NCBI GenBank assembly: GCA_963556195.1
Contig: OY744529.1
Span: 64,431,580-64,495,579, forward strand
DNA length: 64,000 nucleotides
Reading direction: 5' to 3'
DNA from: Sepiola atlantica
Taxonomy: Eukaryota; Mollusca; Cephalopoda; Sepiida; Sepiolidae
Shown: piece after piece, positions 10,915-22,275 of the stretch
Position numbering within the stretch: position 1 is the stretch's first letter
How the letters are laid out: each line of letters starts with the position of its first letter
Program-made: the position numbers and the translations under genes
The notes under the pieces: generated by a model
What the model saw: the letters and a program-made list of their open reading frames with translations, nothing else
Told to the model about the DNA's origin: nothing
Databases searched by the model: none

Positions 10915-11555
10915 GTTGCTAGCCTCTCTCTTCTGTATCGTTATGTTCATAGTAGAGGCTCGTACCACCATGTAAAACATTCACAGCAAGAACGCATCTA
11001 TCTACAACTATAGCAAAAAACTTTAATTTCTCTCTCTCTTTACTAAGATTTTATTAAAACAAAAATGGCTACATGTGTGCAGACATGTTTGAGCTAATGC
11101 CGTTTTATTCAAGGCAGAAGCCCCGTGAGGGCGAACTGATAATACGAGGTTTCTGCATTGAAAAAAAAATGCATTATCAGAAACATATCTGCACATATGT
11201 TACCAAAATGTTTGTAAAACTTCCCGTTCTCTCCTCCTTACACAAAACCAAACGAAACTTCCATGAACAAAGTTTCTTTCCTAGAACATCCAGCCTGTTG
11301 AACAAGATACCACAAGCTTGCTTCCCAACTGGCTACAGCATGGTCGTCTTCAAGTCTAATGTGAACAAATACTTGTTGAACTGCCATCATAGACCATCAA
11401 TTCACCTTAAGTAATTTTCTGCCGATCCCAGCACTTGTCTTGCGGAGGCGATCATCGTCCAACTGACGACCGCTTTAACCCTTATCATCGAGCGCCCCCC
11501 CCACCCCCGGTGACTCAACAAGTTGTGACCCATTAGCAAAAAAAAAAAAAAAAAG
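10915..11555 (+). pseudogene. LINE 3' end, family L-A (plus strand)
   Basis: The plus strand reads VASLSLLYRYVHSR, then HSQQER, then after an unrelated-looking stretch (about 11030-11205) LHKTKRNFHEQSFFPRTSSL, NKIPQACFPTGYSMVVFK and SNVNKYL. The noncoding end runs through 'gaccgctttaacccttatc' to 'cccattagc' and an A-run from about 11539. The middle stretch is either an insertion or badly diverged. RT core absent. Confidence 0.65.
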
Positions 11556-12052
11556 AAAAAAAGAAAAGAAAAGAAGACAAAGTTCTCTCTAATTGTGATG
11601 GTCTTTGCGTGTGTTTCCAGCAAAGGCCACGTCATGCCGCCCCACATCTTCAAAAAGAAACGAAGTCTCAATTTGGATAACGCTACATTTTAGAGGAAAA
11701 TATTCTTTTAAAATCACAATCACACCAAACCTTTTAGCGAAGCGTTTTTATTTCCGTTTGCATTTTTGAATTTGAAAAATAAAACAAAGCAACAACAAAA
11801 ACAAACAAAATAATAATAAAAAAAAAACGAAAAAATGAAGCCCGATATAAATATGACCCGTTTGATTTGAAATTACCGCTTAAAAGATGATTCATTGGAG
11901 CGTTTAAAATTCTCCCGCCTCCAGACTAAAAAAATGAGGACGAGAAACAGAGGTGTAGTGTGTATGAACTAAAACACATCTTAATAACCTGACGCGCTGT
12001 TTCTGAAGGTGCTTCTGTACTCGTGATACAGCGTCAAGCAAGTAGGAAACGC

Positions 12053-12055
<3 letters not shown>
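11556..12055. other. No recognisable feature
   Basis: A-rich sequence after the LINE tail. Nothing else seen. Confidence 0.5.
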
Positions 12056-12101
<46 letters not shown>

Positions 12102-12122
12102 GGGAGGGAGAGAGAGAGGGGG
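12056..12122. repeat. (AG)n microsatellite
   Basis: About 21 pure AG units, then an interrupted G/A-rich stretch. Confidence 0.97.
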
Positions 12123-12359
12123 AGAAAAAAGAAAAGATAGGAATAAATGAAGAGAAAGAAAGAAGTTGTACAAGGTGGACACAAGAGGCATATATGTAGC
12201 CAGTTATATACGGATAATCAAACACGCAGATAGGTGGGTGGTTGGTAGGTAAGTAGATAGATAAACAGATAAACAGGAAAATAAATAGACAGACATATGT
12301 CTGACTGCCGATCACAGTTGCAAGTATCTCAATGTTAAAACACTTGCTACACGTCTAGC

Positions 12360-12360
<1 letters not shown>
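12123..12360. other. No recognisable feature
   Basis: Purine-rich then GATA/ATAG-rich sequence; nothing called. Confidence 0.5.
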
Positions 12361-12449
<89 letters not shown>

Positions 12450-12460
12450 TATATATATAT
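12361..12460. repeat. (AC)n-(TA)n compound microsatellite
   Basis: About 40 AC units, then a short (TA)n. It lies at the 3' side (minus sense) of the SINE at 12480-12640. Confidence 0.97.
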
Positions 12461-12479
12461 AAAATTATTTATGAATAAA

Positions 12480-12640
12480 TATTATTTTAAAAATGAACCC
12501 ATATACACATGTGTTTCATGCCAAACATGCAATCGTCAGTATGGGAGGAGACAATTCCTGCCCGTCACGCGGTTCGATACGAAATCATGTTTGACTCAGT
12601 AGCCGAGGCGCCTACCACTGCTCCAACACGCATTGTCTAG
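12480..12640 (-). repeat. tRNA-headed SINE with hammerhead, family S-B
   Basis: On the minus strand a tRNA-like head (GGAGCAGTGGTAGGCGCC, then B-box-like GTATCGAACCGCG) is followed by the hammerhead motif at 12498-12545, an A/T-rich end, and then (TA)n and (AC)n. A decayed relative of the ribozyme part lies at 29404-29446. Confidence 0.65.
12498..12545 (-). ncRNA. Hammerhead ribozyme motif, type I
   Basis: Minus-strand order: stem I arm CCCATA; core CTGACGA (position 7 is free in the consensus); a stem II with TGC/GCA pairing but a T-T mismatch at its base; GAA; a perfectly self-complementary stem III, ACACATGTGT; H17 = A; stem I arm TATGGG, exactly complementary to CCCATA. The architecture matches minimal hammerheads known from schistosome and PLE repeats, with the same palindromic stem III. 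Weak point: stem II. Predicted cleavage follows the A. Confidence 0.7.
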
Positions 12641-13281
12641 AAATGAGAAGTAAATTAACATGTAAATAGCAAACATGGCGGCCATCCAGCAACCAGCCGA
12701 GAGTTCTCAAATATGCGGGGCACAGAGTTATGCATTACGCAGAATGACGGCTTGCTGTTAACTTAACTTATATATATATATATATATATAAAACATTTGT
12801 AGACAAAGAAAATAACCAAGAGGAAAAAAGGGGGGGGGTTATTATAATGGAATCATCTAACTCTATAAAATAGATGTTCTGTAAAATAGCAAATACTCAC
12901 TTTGAAAGGAACAACACAGGTAAGGAGAAACTATATTTTAAAAGTTTAGAAAAACAAATCTGGAGGCAAAACTAAATCAAATATTTGTAAACTTTTTACA
13001 TTAAAAAATAATTATTAAATAGGGAGGTGGTGTCTGATCAACACTGCTGGGATGCCATGATAAAGAAATACTGTTTTGTTTTTAAAATCCCGAAACAGTT
13101 TTCATGGTAAACAACTGACGATCCCTTATATAAAAAAACATATATAAAAATATATTTATATTAGAGTAAATTCTTGGAAGTTAACTAAAATAGTGATTGC
13201 AGTAGATTGATTGACTTACTAGACTAAAATCTTTCAACGGAATTTTTTTTTCTTCCAGTTTTGAAGGTTAAAAGAACTTCC

Positions 13282-13286
<5 letters not shown>
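12641..13286. other. No gene; short (TA)n
   Basis: (TA)n at 12768-12790 and a G-run near 12830. Otherwise unrecognised AT-rich DNA. Confidence 0.5.

Positions 13287-13360
<74 letters not shown>
13287..13360. repeat. (TA)n microsatellite
   Basis: About 37 TA units, outside the left arm of the foldback element. Confidence 0.98.
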
Positions 13361-13363
<3 letters not shown>

Positions 13364-13436
13364 AAGGAAGGATGAAGGTAATCCGGCGTAATGGGAAATG
13401 AAAAGGAAAAACCAAAAAAGGATGTTTTTTTTTATA

Positions 13437-13485
13437 TATTCATCAACGTTTCGTCTTTATTTGTAAGACTTCCTCAAGATGATAA
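13437..13485 (-). ncRNA. Hammerhead motif, left arm (core mutation)
   Basis: Minus-strand mirror of the right-arm motif. It keeps stem II GTCTT/AAGAC, GAA, ACGT stem III and the GATGA stem I arm, but reads TTGAGGA where CTGANGA is needed. Loss of C3 should abolish or weaken cleavage. Confidence 0.6.
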
Positions 13486-13707
13486 TTTTAAGAAAAATGT
13501 CATGCAATTACGTGAAAATATTGGGTTGACATGATGGGTTGATGAGAAAAAGTAGTAGCCACTACTGGGTGCGCAGGACCGAGGTCCGGGCTTAGTGAAG
13601 TCAGTAGCATGGAATGAGATTAATGAGGATGGTTCTGAGTGAAAGAGTGGGGGATGTGGGTGGGGGTGAACAGAAAAAATGTGGATGGCTGTTAGTGAAG
13701 AAGTAGA

Positions 13708-13728
13708 GGGGTGGGGGAAGGGAGGGGG
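13708..13728 (+). other. G-quadruplex-type motif
   Basis: Four G-runs of 3-5 separated by 1-2 bases, inside the loop of the foldback element. Structure is an inference from the pattern. Confidence 0.6.
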
Positions 13729-14147
13729 AGGCTCTGTGATTTTGGTGTGTGGGTAATGTCATGGTTTTAGAAAAGATTTGAAAAAATGAAAAAATGATGA
13801 AATGATGAAGGTGGTTTGAAAGTAGGAGGGGTGGGTGGGTAAGAGTGTGAGAGAAGTAGTCGAAAGGGTGAAATGGGTGAGGGGGGAGAGGGGAGATTTT
13901 GTTGTGGTTAGGTGTGACATTTTTGGAGAGTAGTAGTGTTTGACCAGCTGGCTCTGTCAAGAATGTGTGGAATGAGTAAGTTAGAAGGTTTGGATTTGTG
14001 GTGAATGAAAATGTGTGGGGGGTGTATGCGGACTTCACTAAGCCCGGACCTCGGTCCTGCGCACCCAGTAGTGGCTACTACTTTTTCTCATCAACCCATC
14101 ACGTCAACCCAATATTTTCACGTACTTGCATGACATTTTTCTTAAAA

Positions 14148-14197
14148 TTATCATCCTGAGGAAGTCTTACAAATAAAGACGAAACGTTGATGAATAT
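14148..14197 (+). ncRNA. Hammerhead ribozyme motif, right arm
   Basis: Stem I arm TCATC; core CTGAGGA; one extra A; stem II GTCTT...AAGAC (5 bp, perfect); GAA; self-complementary ACGT; H17 = T; stem I arm GATGA, complementary to TCATC. This short-stem-III form is the type described for Penelope-like elements. The core is intact, so this is the better of the two arm copies. Confidence 0.7.
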
Positions 14198-14236
14198 ATA
14201 AAAAACATCCTTTTTGGTTTTTCCTTTTCTTCCCCC

Positions 14237-14239
<3 letters not shown>

Positions 14240-14273
<34 letters not shown>

Positions 14274-14277
14274 TAGT

Positions 14278-14363
<86 letters not shown>
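14240..14363. repeat. Compound (TA)n-(AC)n-(TA)n microsatellite
   Basis: TA units at about 14240-14269, AC units at about 14281-14310, TA units at 14311-14363, beside the right arm of the foldback element. Confidence 0.95.
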
Positions 14364-15776
<1,413 letters not shown>

Positions 15777-15884
15777 CACGTCCCTTAAAGTCGGTCGATA
15801 AGGCATATGCAGGGGAGAACACTTGTGCGTATATAAGGGAGGCAACTCCATCCGCTCAAGGTCGGCGAAATATACCATTATTTA

Positions 15885-16046
15885 ATTATCGCTAAAAAAA
15901 CAATAACAACAAAAAGTAACTTTATAAACGATAAATTTTCACGTAATTTCAAATTTATAGTAACGGCAAGCCAAGTGGGTTGGAGCCCAATCATAGTCAG
16001 TCGCTGATGAGCCGCAGTAACGGTGAAACACGTGTCTGTGAATAAC

Positions 16047-16050
<4 letters not shown>
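15885..16050 (+). repeat. SINE with hammerhead, family S-C
   Basis: Starts with the same lead sequence as 28375-28455 ('atcgctaaaa...caataac', 'cacgtaatttcaaa'). The tRNA-like part is largely lost; the copy ends in the hammerhead motif and 'ataactattttatata', running straight into (TA)n. Two to three further copies lie at 28.2-28.7 kb. Confidence 0.65.
15996..16042 (+). ncRNA. Hammerhead ribozyme motif, stem I decayed
   Basis: Core CTGATGA, stem II GCCG/CGGT, GAA, palindromic stem III ACACGTGT, H17 = C. Stem I pairing between GTCG and TGTG is poor. Core and stems II and III are intact, so activity would depend on stem I. Confidence 0.55.

Positions 16051-16052
<2 letters not shown>

Positions 16053-16138
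<86 letters not shown>
16053..16138. repeat. (TA)n-(GA)n compound microsatellite
   Basis: About 33 TA units then about 10 GA units, beginning two bases after the SINE end. Confidence 0.97.
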
Positions 16139-16347
16139 TGCAAACATATGGTTTAGTAGATATGCTTATTCGATATGCAGAAATAGACACCCATGCGCAT
16201 GCGTGGTGTGTGCGAGAGAGGCAGACAAAAAAGAGGAGGAAAGCGCAACATTCATAATCGTTTTAGTTTAAAGTACAAAGAAACGGGTACGGATGCACCC
16301 AGCTATATGGGTTGATTGATAGCTTAATTGAATAGGCGAAGTTAGGT

Positions 16348-16350
<3 letters not shown>

Positions 16351-16408
<58 letters not shown>
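16351..16408. repeat. (AG)n microsatellite
   Basis: About 29 AG units. Confidence 0.98.
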
Positions 16409-16410
<2 letters not shown>

Positions 16411-16499
16411 ATAAAAAAAACAGTTATCAGGTGTTTTAGGTATTTAACAACAATGTGTGATTTGTCCAATTTTAATATTCAATTTATGTATTCAATTAA

Positions 16500-16870
16500 G
16501 TGACGCGGAGTGGGGTCGATTGTACTATAGGGTCCGTTGTGACATCTCACTCATTTCACTTTGTATTCTACCCACATTATCGATACAATTGTTCGGGGGT
16601 TATTGAACTTTCTTGATTGGAGCAATTTCGTTTCGTTTATTCTCTGTTTTGTATTGCCCCCTCTTACGATGTTAAGTCAATTTTGTACCCGATATTTTGA
16701 ACTCTTTCTATGGCCACAACATAGAGTGCTCACCTCTCGAGCGCTGGCTTTTAACACCACTTACTCGACCCGATCTTGGGTCACATCTTACTTGTGGGAG
16801 TAAGATAAAACTGGCCTTGTGCCTAACTCCGCGAGGAGTAAATAAACATCATAAAGACAAGAACGATTAC
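16500..16870 (+). repeat. SINE-like repeat sharing the U2-SINE body end
   Basis: The last 130 bases match 57280-57385: 'cgacccga', 'tgtgggagtaagataaaact', 'ggccttgtgcctaactcc' and 'gaggagtaaat'. The upstream half contains the repeat shared with 882-985. No U2-like head is visible, so this is a truncated or chimeric copy. Confidence 0.55.
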
Positions 16871-17049
16871 GACACAAATTTACAGAGATTTAGCTGCATT
16901 TTATTCTCCCCAATACATTTTTTTCAAAACATTCTTTCTCCACAATAAATTATTAAAATAAAATGCAAATCCATTATTTTTCGACAATAAATTATTTTTT
17001 GAAAACCTCTCAATTACCTCACCCTAACTGGCTGCCACTCGGACTTAAA
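16871..17049. other. No recognisable feature
   Basis: AT-rich, nothing called. Confidence 0.5.
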
Positions 17050-17230
17050 ATTAGTGGTAAACTGTAACTGCCCCAAAACGCTAGAATGGCCCGAAAATGG
17101 AGTATCATTTTACGTTAAATCTATACAATAAATTGACCCCCCATACCAAGTTCACACGTAATCGCCTAAAAAAGTAAAATTTCATTTTCTTTATTTGTGG
17201 GGTGATTCAGCGGAGGGTGTTAATCTCCAA
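17050..17230 (+). repeat. Dispersed repeat R1, copy 1
   Basis: Shares 'acgctagaatgg', 'atcattttacgttaaat' and 'atcgcctaaaaaagta' with copies at 24095-24250 (minus), 24375-24560 (plus), 63395-63560 (plus) and 63800-63910 (minus). Some copies show 'cagggtgt' beside the last motif, so R1 may be a MITE; the class is unproven. Confidence 0.6.
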
Positions 17231-18071
17231 ATGAACTTAAAAACGTATTTTTCGTTGCAGTCATTTTTTTAAAGTAAAAACCAATAACGTAACACCATAT
17301 GAATAGGTTATACAACACCCCAGATTAACCGAAACAAAATGGCTCCAGTCAAGAAAATTCCAAAAGTACCATTGCTTATCGGTCCTAAATTGTATTTCCT
17401 GTCCTGGAATACGATTCTCAGGTAATTTTATAGAATCACTCCCGTCTCAAATTCTTTAACGGTCCTGTTGATTATAAATGAACTTTTAACGGTCCCGTTA
17501 TACTCACGTCGCTCGAACCTTTTCTTTCTTAATAAAAAATTAAAATATAATTATTCATTTTTCGTATTGCCACCCGAACTTAAAGTTAGTAGAGGGTTAA
17601 AGAAGGACGTGTTTTTTTAAATATGATATTTCAGTTAAAATCAAATTTTATTCTTGTTTAGATCGATTTAAAAATCAGATTTTAGCCCATCATGTTGATG
17701 GACAATCTATTGTATATTACATGTTCCTGATCCTTTAGTATAAAACAATGGCAATGTTAAAAGTCATAAACAAGCATGCCTTTTCTTAACCCGACCACTA
17801 ACCCTAAGTCCGGACGGTAATACTAAAATAATAAAAACAGACGGAAAAGGCTCGCGCGACGGGACGGTTAAAAATTAATTTATAGTTTATAGGACCAGTG
17901 AAGCATTGTAAACGGGAGTGGTTCTATAAATTACTTATACCAATTTACCTTTTAACATCTTGAAAAGGGTAGAACTTTTCCCGGCCACCAGCGGCCGCCA
18001 GCAGCCGCCAGCGCCAAATGGCTCAAGTGACTCAATCGCAGTCATTTAAAAATAAAGAATAGTCTTCAATT
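17231..18071. other. No recognisable feature
   Basis: AT-rich. A short GC-rich stretch at about 17988-18013 repeats 'cagc.gccgccag'. No gene evidence. Confidence 0.5.
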
Positions 18072-18109
18072 AAAAAAAACACCCATAATAAATTAAGAAA
18101 AAAACAATA

Positions 18110-18178
<69 letters not shown>

Positions 18179-18234
18179 CATATATATATATGAAATATTG
18201 TTATTTTTATCATTTATAATGGGCGTTTTTTTTT
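18072..18234. repeat. Inverted repeat around a (CA)n-(TA)n core
   Basis: Left arm 18072-18114 and right arm 18191-18234 are inverted copies of about 43 bases ('aacacccataataaa' against 'tttataatgggcgtt', and 'caatatttca' against 'tgaaatattg'). The microsatellite sits exactly between them. Confidence 0.8.
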
Positions 18235-18679
18235 AAATTTATAATGGGTTTCTAAATAATAACGTTATTATTTCAATGCGGCCCTTCAAGTGCAAAAGAT
18301 TAAGTATAACATAAAAGATATATTTGTGCATGAAAGTTAACAGTCGAAAAATTAAAAAGAAAAAGTAACAATAGCATTAACAAGACTTATACCAAACGCA
18401 GTAGAGTCTAATTATCTACTGACCTGTATAGTTTATCGTGCTGAAACTGTCTAAGTGTTTTTTTTATTTAGATATGCTATTATTGTGATGTTTAATTTGT
18501 AATACATTTCTATTTTTTTTTAAGAAATCAAAATATAAATGAAAAGAACAAGTTAGTTTATGTATTAATGAGTCAAACATTTAGTGAAAACAAATTGCGA
18601 TGTTCTTGTTTTTTTGCTTGTGGGACACTTTCTTTGTATTTTGTTTTTTAAAGTTCCTTTTCAATTTTTATCACAAAAC
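18235..18679. other. No recognisable feature
   Basis: AT-rich, 3' of the MULE coding region. Terminal inverted repeats of that element could not be identified here. Confidence 0.45.
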
Positions 18680-20175
18680 AATAGTCAATATTTGGGAATA
18701 AACAAATTATTTTTGCAAATAAATTAAAAAAAAATTGTTTAGAAAAAGTTTGAGTTTTTGATGATTTAACTCTTTTTCTTTGTCCAGGTTTCTGCGCAAC
18801 ATTTATCAATTTTTTTTGTGTGGCAATTTCGTCGTTTTCGGAATATAATTTTTCATGTCGATTTAAGAGATAGTTTGTAAATATCAATTGTTTTCTTTCA
18901 TTTTCTATAATTCTGCCATAGTGTTTGATTTATTGGTATAAAATTGCTTAAAAGGTAATCTCCTTGTCCATATAGACCTTTTCTTATATTTAAGTAATGT
19001 ATTTTAACATTTTCTTTCAATGTATCTATCAATTCATGAGTTCGCAATATTTTCCAATTTGATGAATTCTTCACAACATTATTCATTGACTCAGCATTAT
19101 TGTTAGTCCAATTGTTTTTGATTTCAAGTTTCCATTTAGGCAAACAAACATAATTGTAAATTTTGTCAACCATTTCTAAAATGTATTGCGAACCCAAGTG
19201 GTTATTCAAATGTTCAATTTCATCGAGCAAATTTTTATCTTTCGATTAAAATTCCGTAATTGATTGTGAATCTATCAAATTACCATTACAAAACAGAAGC
19301 TTTTTATATTTAAATACAGTCTTACGATCCAAGTTGCAGTTCTCACAGAAATATCTAGTCAAATTGTCCTTTAAATGCCTTGCACAAAGAAAAGAGAGTG
19401 AATTTTTGAAGACCGCTCTAACTGCTTTCACGACTGCCTTTTCTTCATCACTGCCAAGAATAATTCTGCTGACATCGATTTCAAAATGTGTATCATTTTG
19501 AAGCATTGCTGCAACATGACTGAAGAAATAATGATAGATCTCAAATGTAGCCTTTTTGTGTAGCAGAATTAGACCAAAGGATATCGGATGATCGCCTGTT
19601 TTCTTTCTGATAATTCTTTGATTTTTATATGTAAACATAGTAAGAAAGTAGGGCCCTAGATTAAAAGTCCTGTCTATACCAACAATTATACATTTCTCCT
19701 TACAATTCGTTTTAAAATCAGCAATTTGGTCATCAGTATAGCAGATAATAGGCGGCAAATCGTCTGCAATATTCATGACTGATCTCACAAATCCATCTCT
19801 GATTTTATTCATGCACTCAAGAATATCATCAGAGATATCTGTCACATGATGTTTAAACTTTTTGATTTTTTCTCTGTATTTCACGTTTTCAATTTGTTTT
19901 GAATTTCGAATCTCTTCATCTTTGGCTAAAATCTTCTTATTTGATAATTCCATCGTCGATTTTATTCTGGTCAGGGTCTTTTGATTTGTAGAAAAAAATT
20001 TGCTATTCATTGGTTGAACGCCGATATATTGATAACGAATTTTGTTAGAAAATTCAGGATTTTTTAGAGAAATTATTGAATATATAAATCTGCAGAAATC
20101 ATTATTAACATTTTTGACTGTAGACTTTTTGAAGATGAACACTTCCTTTTCTGTAGGCATTTCCCCACCTCTCAT
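18680..20175 (-). pseudogene. MULE-type transposase, nearly intact
   Basis: DDE transposase of the Mutator-like superfamily, which would cut and paste its own element in the nucleus. From the minus-strand ATG at 20175 the frame runs 309 codons to a TAA at 19246-19248 and continues in the same frame for about 115 codons to 18898. A one-base frameshift there leads into the rest (TNYLLNRHEKLY, PGQRKRVKSSKTQTF). Visible catalytic region: first Asp in GIDRTFNLGPYFLTMF; 'HPISFGLILLHKKATFEIYH'; second Asp in ILGSDEEKAVVKAVR; 'LCARHLKDNLTRY'; Glu in WTNNNAESMNNVVK. With only one stop and one frameshift, it is younger than most elements here. An in-frame TAA lies just upstream of the ATG, and the coding start abuts PLE sequence on the other strand. 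The family is common in animals; neither terminal repeat was found. Confidence 0.8.
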
Positions 20176-20688
20176 AGCTTACACAAAATATTCAACAGAA
20201 ACACTCTAAAGACAAGTTATTCAACCATGCCTTCCATAAGAAAAATAATTTCCAGAGATCCGATTTCAAAACCAGTGACGGGCTGTTCATGCCAAAGCAA
20301 AAGCAACTGCCCCCTCGAAGGGAATTGTAAGATCGACTCCGTTGTTTACGAGGCGACCGTCACCAGCCAACCTAACGGGGAAGTCGAAAAATACATTGGC
20401 ATGACAAAAGGCTTATTCAAGAAAAGACTGTATACACACAAATATACATTTAAATATAAAGATAAAGCCAACACCGCCCTAGCCAACCGGATCTGGGAAT
20501 TAAAAGAAGAAGGGACACCTTTCAACATCAAGTGGAAAATCATTGAGAAACGACCTGCACTAAACAGGTGTCCTTTATGCGATTCCGAGAAATTTTATAT
20601 CTTTAAAGCCATAAACGATCCAAATACGAATTGCTTAAACGTCTGCGATGAACTATTTAAAGGTTGCATTCACCGAAAAAGCGTTTAA
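20176..20688 (+). pseudogene. Penelope-like element, GIY-YIG endonuclease part
   Basis: C-terminal part of a Penelope-like retroelement ORF. Homology begins upstream of the first ATG: HKIFNRNTLKTSYS then MPSIRKII, the standard linker after the RT thumb. A cysteine cluster follows (CSCQSKSNCPLEGNC), then the GIY-YIG endonuclease: VVYEAT, the YIG motif in KYIGMTKGLFKKRLYTHKYTF, the Asn/Trp helix TALANRIWELKEEG, and a closing RCPLCDSEKFYIFKA. The domain cleaves target DNA so the RT can prime. The frame from 20227 (153 codons) has no stop before the natural end. The RT domain should lie upstream but is replaced by the oppositely oriented MULE, so the element cannot be autonomous. Residues look well conserved, suggesting recent activity. 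Confidence 0.85.
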
Positions 20689-21184
20689 CTTATAAACTCA
20701 ACAGAACTATTAACACAAAAATTAACTTAACTTTACAGCAACTAAAGGTTATAAAACGATTTCGCCAAAGTTAGTACAAGTTTTTAGTTTTTAATATTTG
20801 TATAAATTTCATAAACTTTTATATACATTTAACTGTAAGGTGTTAATCCTTCGATATGAATTTCAAATCTTAAATTTATCTTAATTTTCCCCTATACCAT
20901 CCTTAAATATATTCATAAATATTTTTATTAAAAAATCCCCTTTTGTAATTATAAAACCCAGTTAATCACTAACTTTTTAATTTACTCAATTATTCATTTA
21001 TCAACGTTCTAAATTATATGTAAAAAGATACTTAAAAAAAAAAAATTAATTAATAGCACACACGCGCATCCAATCAAAAGAGTATCACGTGGTTTTAATT
21101 TTAATATTATAACGTTTGAATTATCCAACCATTTCGACGGCTGCCGATGAGTGCCTGAGATCCAATTCCTCAGTGTACGAAACC
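20689..21184. other. Probable PLE 3' flank, noncoding
   Basis: AT-rich sequence after the PLE stop. At 21130-21180 a long imperfect hairpin (CTGAG...CTCAG inside GT...AC, followed by GAAAC and preceded by CGATGAG) weakly recalls a hammerhead, but the core is not canonical. Confidence 0.4.
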
Positions 21185-21187
21185 ATA

Positions 21188-21536
21188 CGAATTCATTTAT
21201 TTAAATTAAATAAATGAATTTTTCATTTAAAATTGCACGATTGTTGATTTTCAAAATATTTCACTTTAATACATTCTAATCCGTGCTTCAAAGATGTTGA
21301 TTTCCTTACTTAAAAAAAGCGCCAATCTGCGCATAACATCGCCAGGACTAAACATATAACGTCTTAAGAACTTGACGCATATTCGACCCCTCAGGGTTAA
21401 TACCACCAATATGAGGAGGAAGAAAAGAAGAAAAAAACTATAAGACAGTCTCGCCTGACAAGGTTGTATTACGAAAATTCGCGAAAAAAATTAAATAAAT
21501 GAATTTTTCATTTAAAATTGCACGATTGTTGATTTT

Positions 21537-21541
<5 letters not shown>
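21188..21541. repeat. Direct repeat pair with internal palindrome
   Basis: A block of about 52 bases ('aaataaatgaatttttcatt' to 'gattttcaaa') occurs at 21205-21255 and again at 21489-21539. At the first copy 'aattcatttattta' is mirrored by 'taaataaatgaatt'. The interval could be a short element with duplicated ends, such as a PLE terminal repeat. Confidence 0.6.

Positions 21542-21601
<60 letters not shown>
21542..21601. repeat. (TA)n microsatellite
   Basis: About 30 TA units, right after the second copy of the direct repeat. Confidence 0.98.
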
Positions 21602-21604
<3 letters not shown>

Positions 21605-22072
21605 GCAATCCAACAAAAGATATACTTATATATTTTTCGCTCTTCTGGCTAGATGTGATGGGAGTCCGTCTTATTTTGCTCAATTCGGATTTAGCGGGTT
21701 TTCTAATTAAACAACGAATTTGGATTTGATTAGAGTTGCACATGTTGGGATCTCGGAACTTTGATTGGACTTTTTGTATTATTTTGATTGATTTATTTAT
21801 CATTAACATTGAATATGGACACATTTCGCGACTGGATAACTTTGCCGGCCCCTTCAATTTCACATATTTGGACTGCTGTTTGTATCTTGGAGTAATGTCC
21901 TTCCTGATTATGCTTCTCAACTTGTATGACCTGGATGGACTGTATGGATTCAACAAAAGTATGTTTTTGGATTGATATGTTTGATGTTATGTATTTTTAT
22001 ATATTTGTGTATATAATTTTATATATTTTCAAAGCGTAATTTTATTGCCTGTAGTAGTATAACTGCGGTAAT
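21602..22072. other. No gene recognised
   Basis: Overlapping frames on both strands (21736-21975 and 21438-21956) have no recognisable domains. Confidence 0.45.
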
Positions 22073-22122
22073 GGTCCTCTGAAGAGAAGAATTATCTTTG
22101 AAAACTCATGAGCTAAGGACTT
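22073..22122 (+). ncRNA. Hammerhead ribozyme motif, family S-D copy 1
   Basis: Stem I arm GTCCT; core CTGAAGA; stem II GAAGA/TCTTT closing loop ATTA; GAA; stem III AACTCATGAGCT (palindromic but for one mismatch); H17 = A; stem I arm AGGAC, exactly complementary. All core positions are acceptable. About 75 bases downstream, after 'taataaaattt', a (TA)n tract begins. Confidence 0.75.
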
Positions 22123-22193
22123 AAGGATGCTTTGCATGAACTTTGAATTCTAATAAAATTTGATTGACACCTTATTTTATTACTTCATTTTAT

Positions 22194-22198
<5 letters not shown>

Positions 22199-22275
<77 letters not shown>
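22199..22275. repeat. (TA)n microsatellite
   Basis: About 38 TA units, downstream of the hammerhead at 22073-22122. Confidence 0.98.

Larger units (their letters stand above)
13400..14230. mobile_element. Foldback element with 200-bp inverted arms
   Basis: Left arm 13400-13601 and right arm 14032-14230 are inverted copies differing at only a few positions; both include 'ggtgcgcaggaccgaggtcc' or its complement. The 430-base loop is strongly strand-asymmetric (G-rich, C-poor on the plus strand); its minus-strand 145-codon frame reflects composition, not a known protein. Each arm carries a PLE-type hammerhead motif pointing outward, and (TA)n tracts lie just outside both arms. It could be a non-autonomous foldback element or two head-to-head ribozyme-bearing repeats. 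Confidence 0.75.

Noticed and set aside
13601..14038. 145-codon minus-strand frame in the foldback loop as a protein
   Set aside because: It is rich in H, P, T, S and L because the strand is C/T-biased; no domain is visible.
21130..21185. Hammerhead at the 3' end of the 20-kb PLE
   Set aside because: CCGATGAG and GAAAC flank a good hairpin, but C-T at the core is lost and no stem III or stem I pairing can be drawn.
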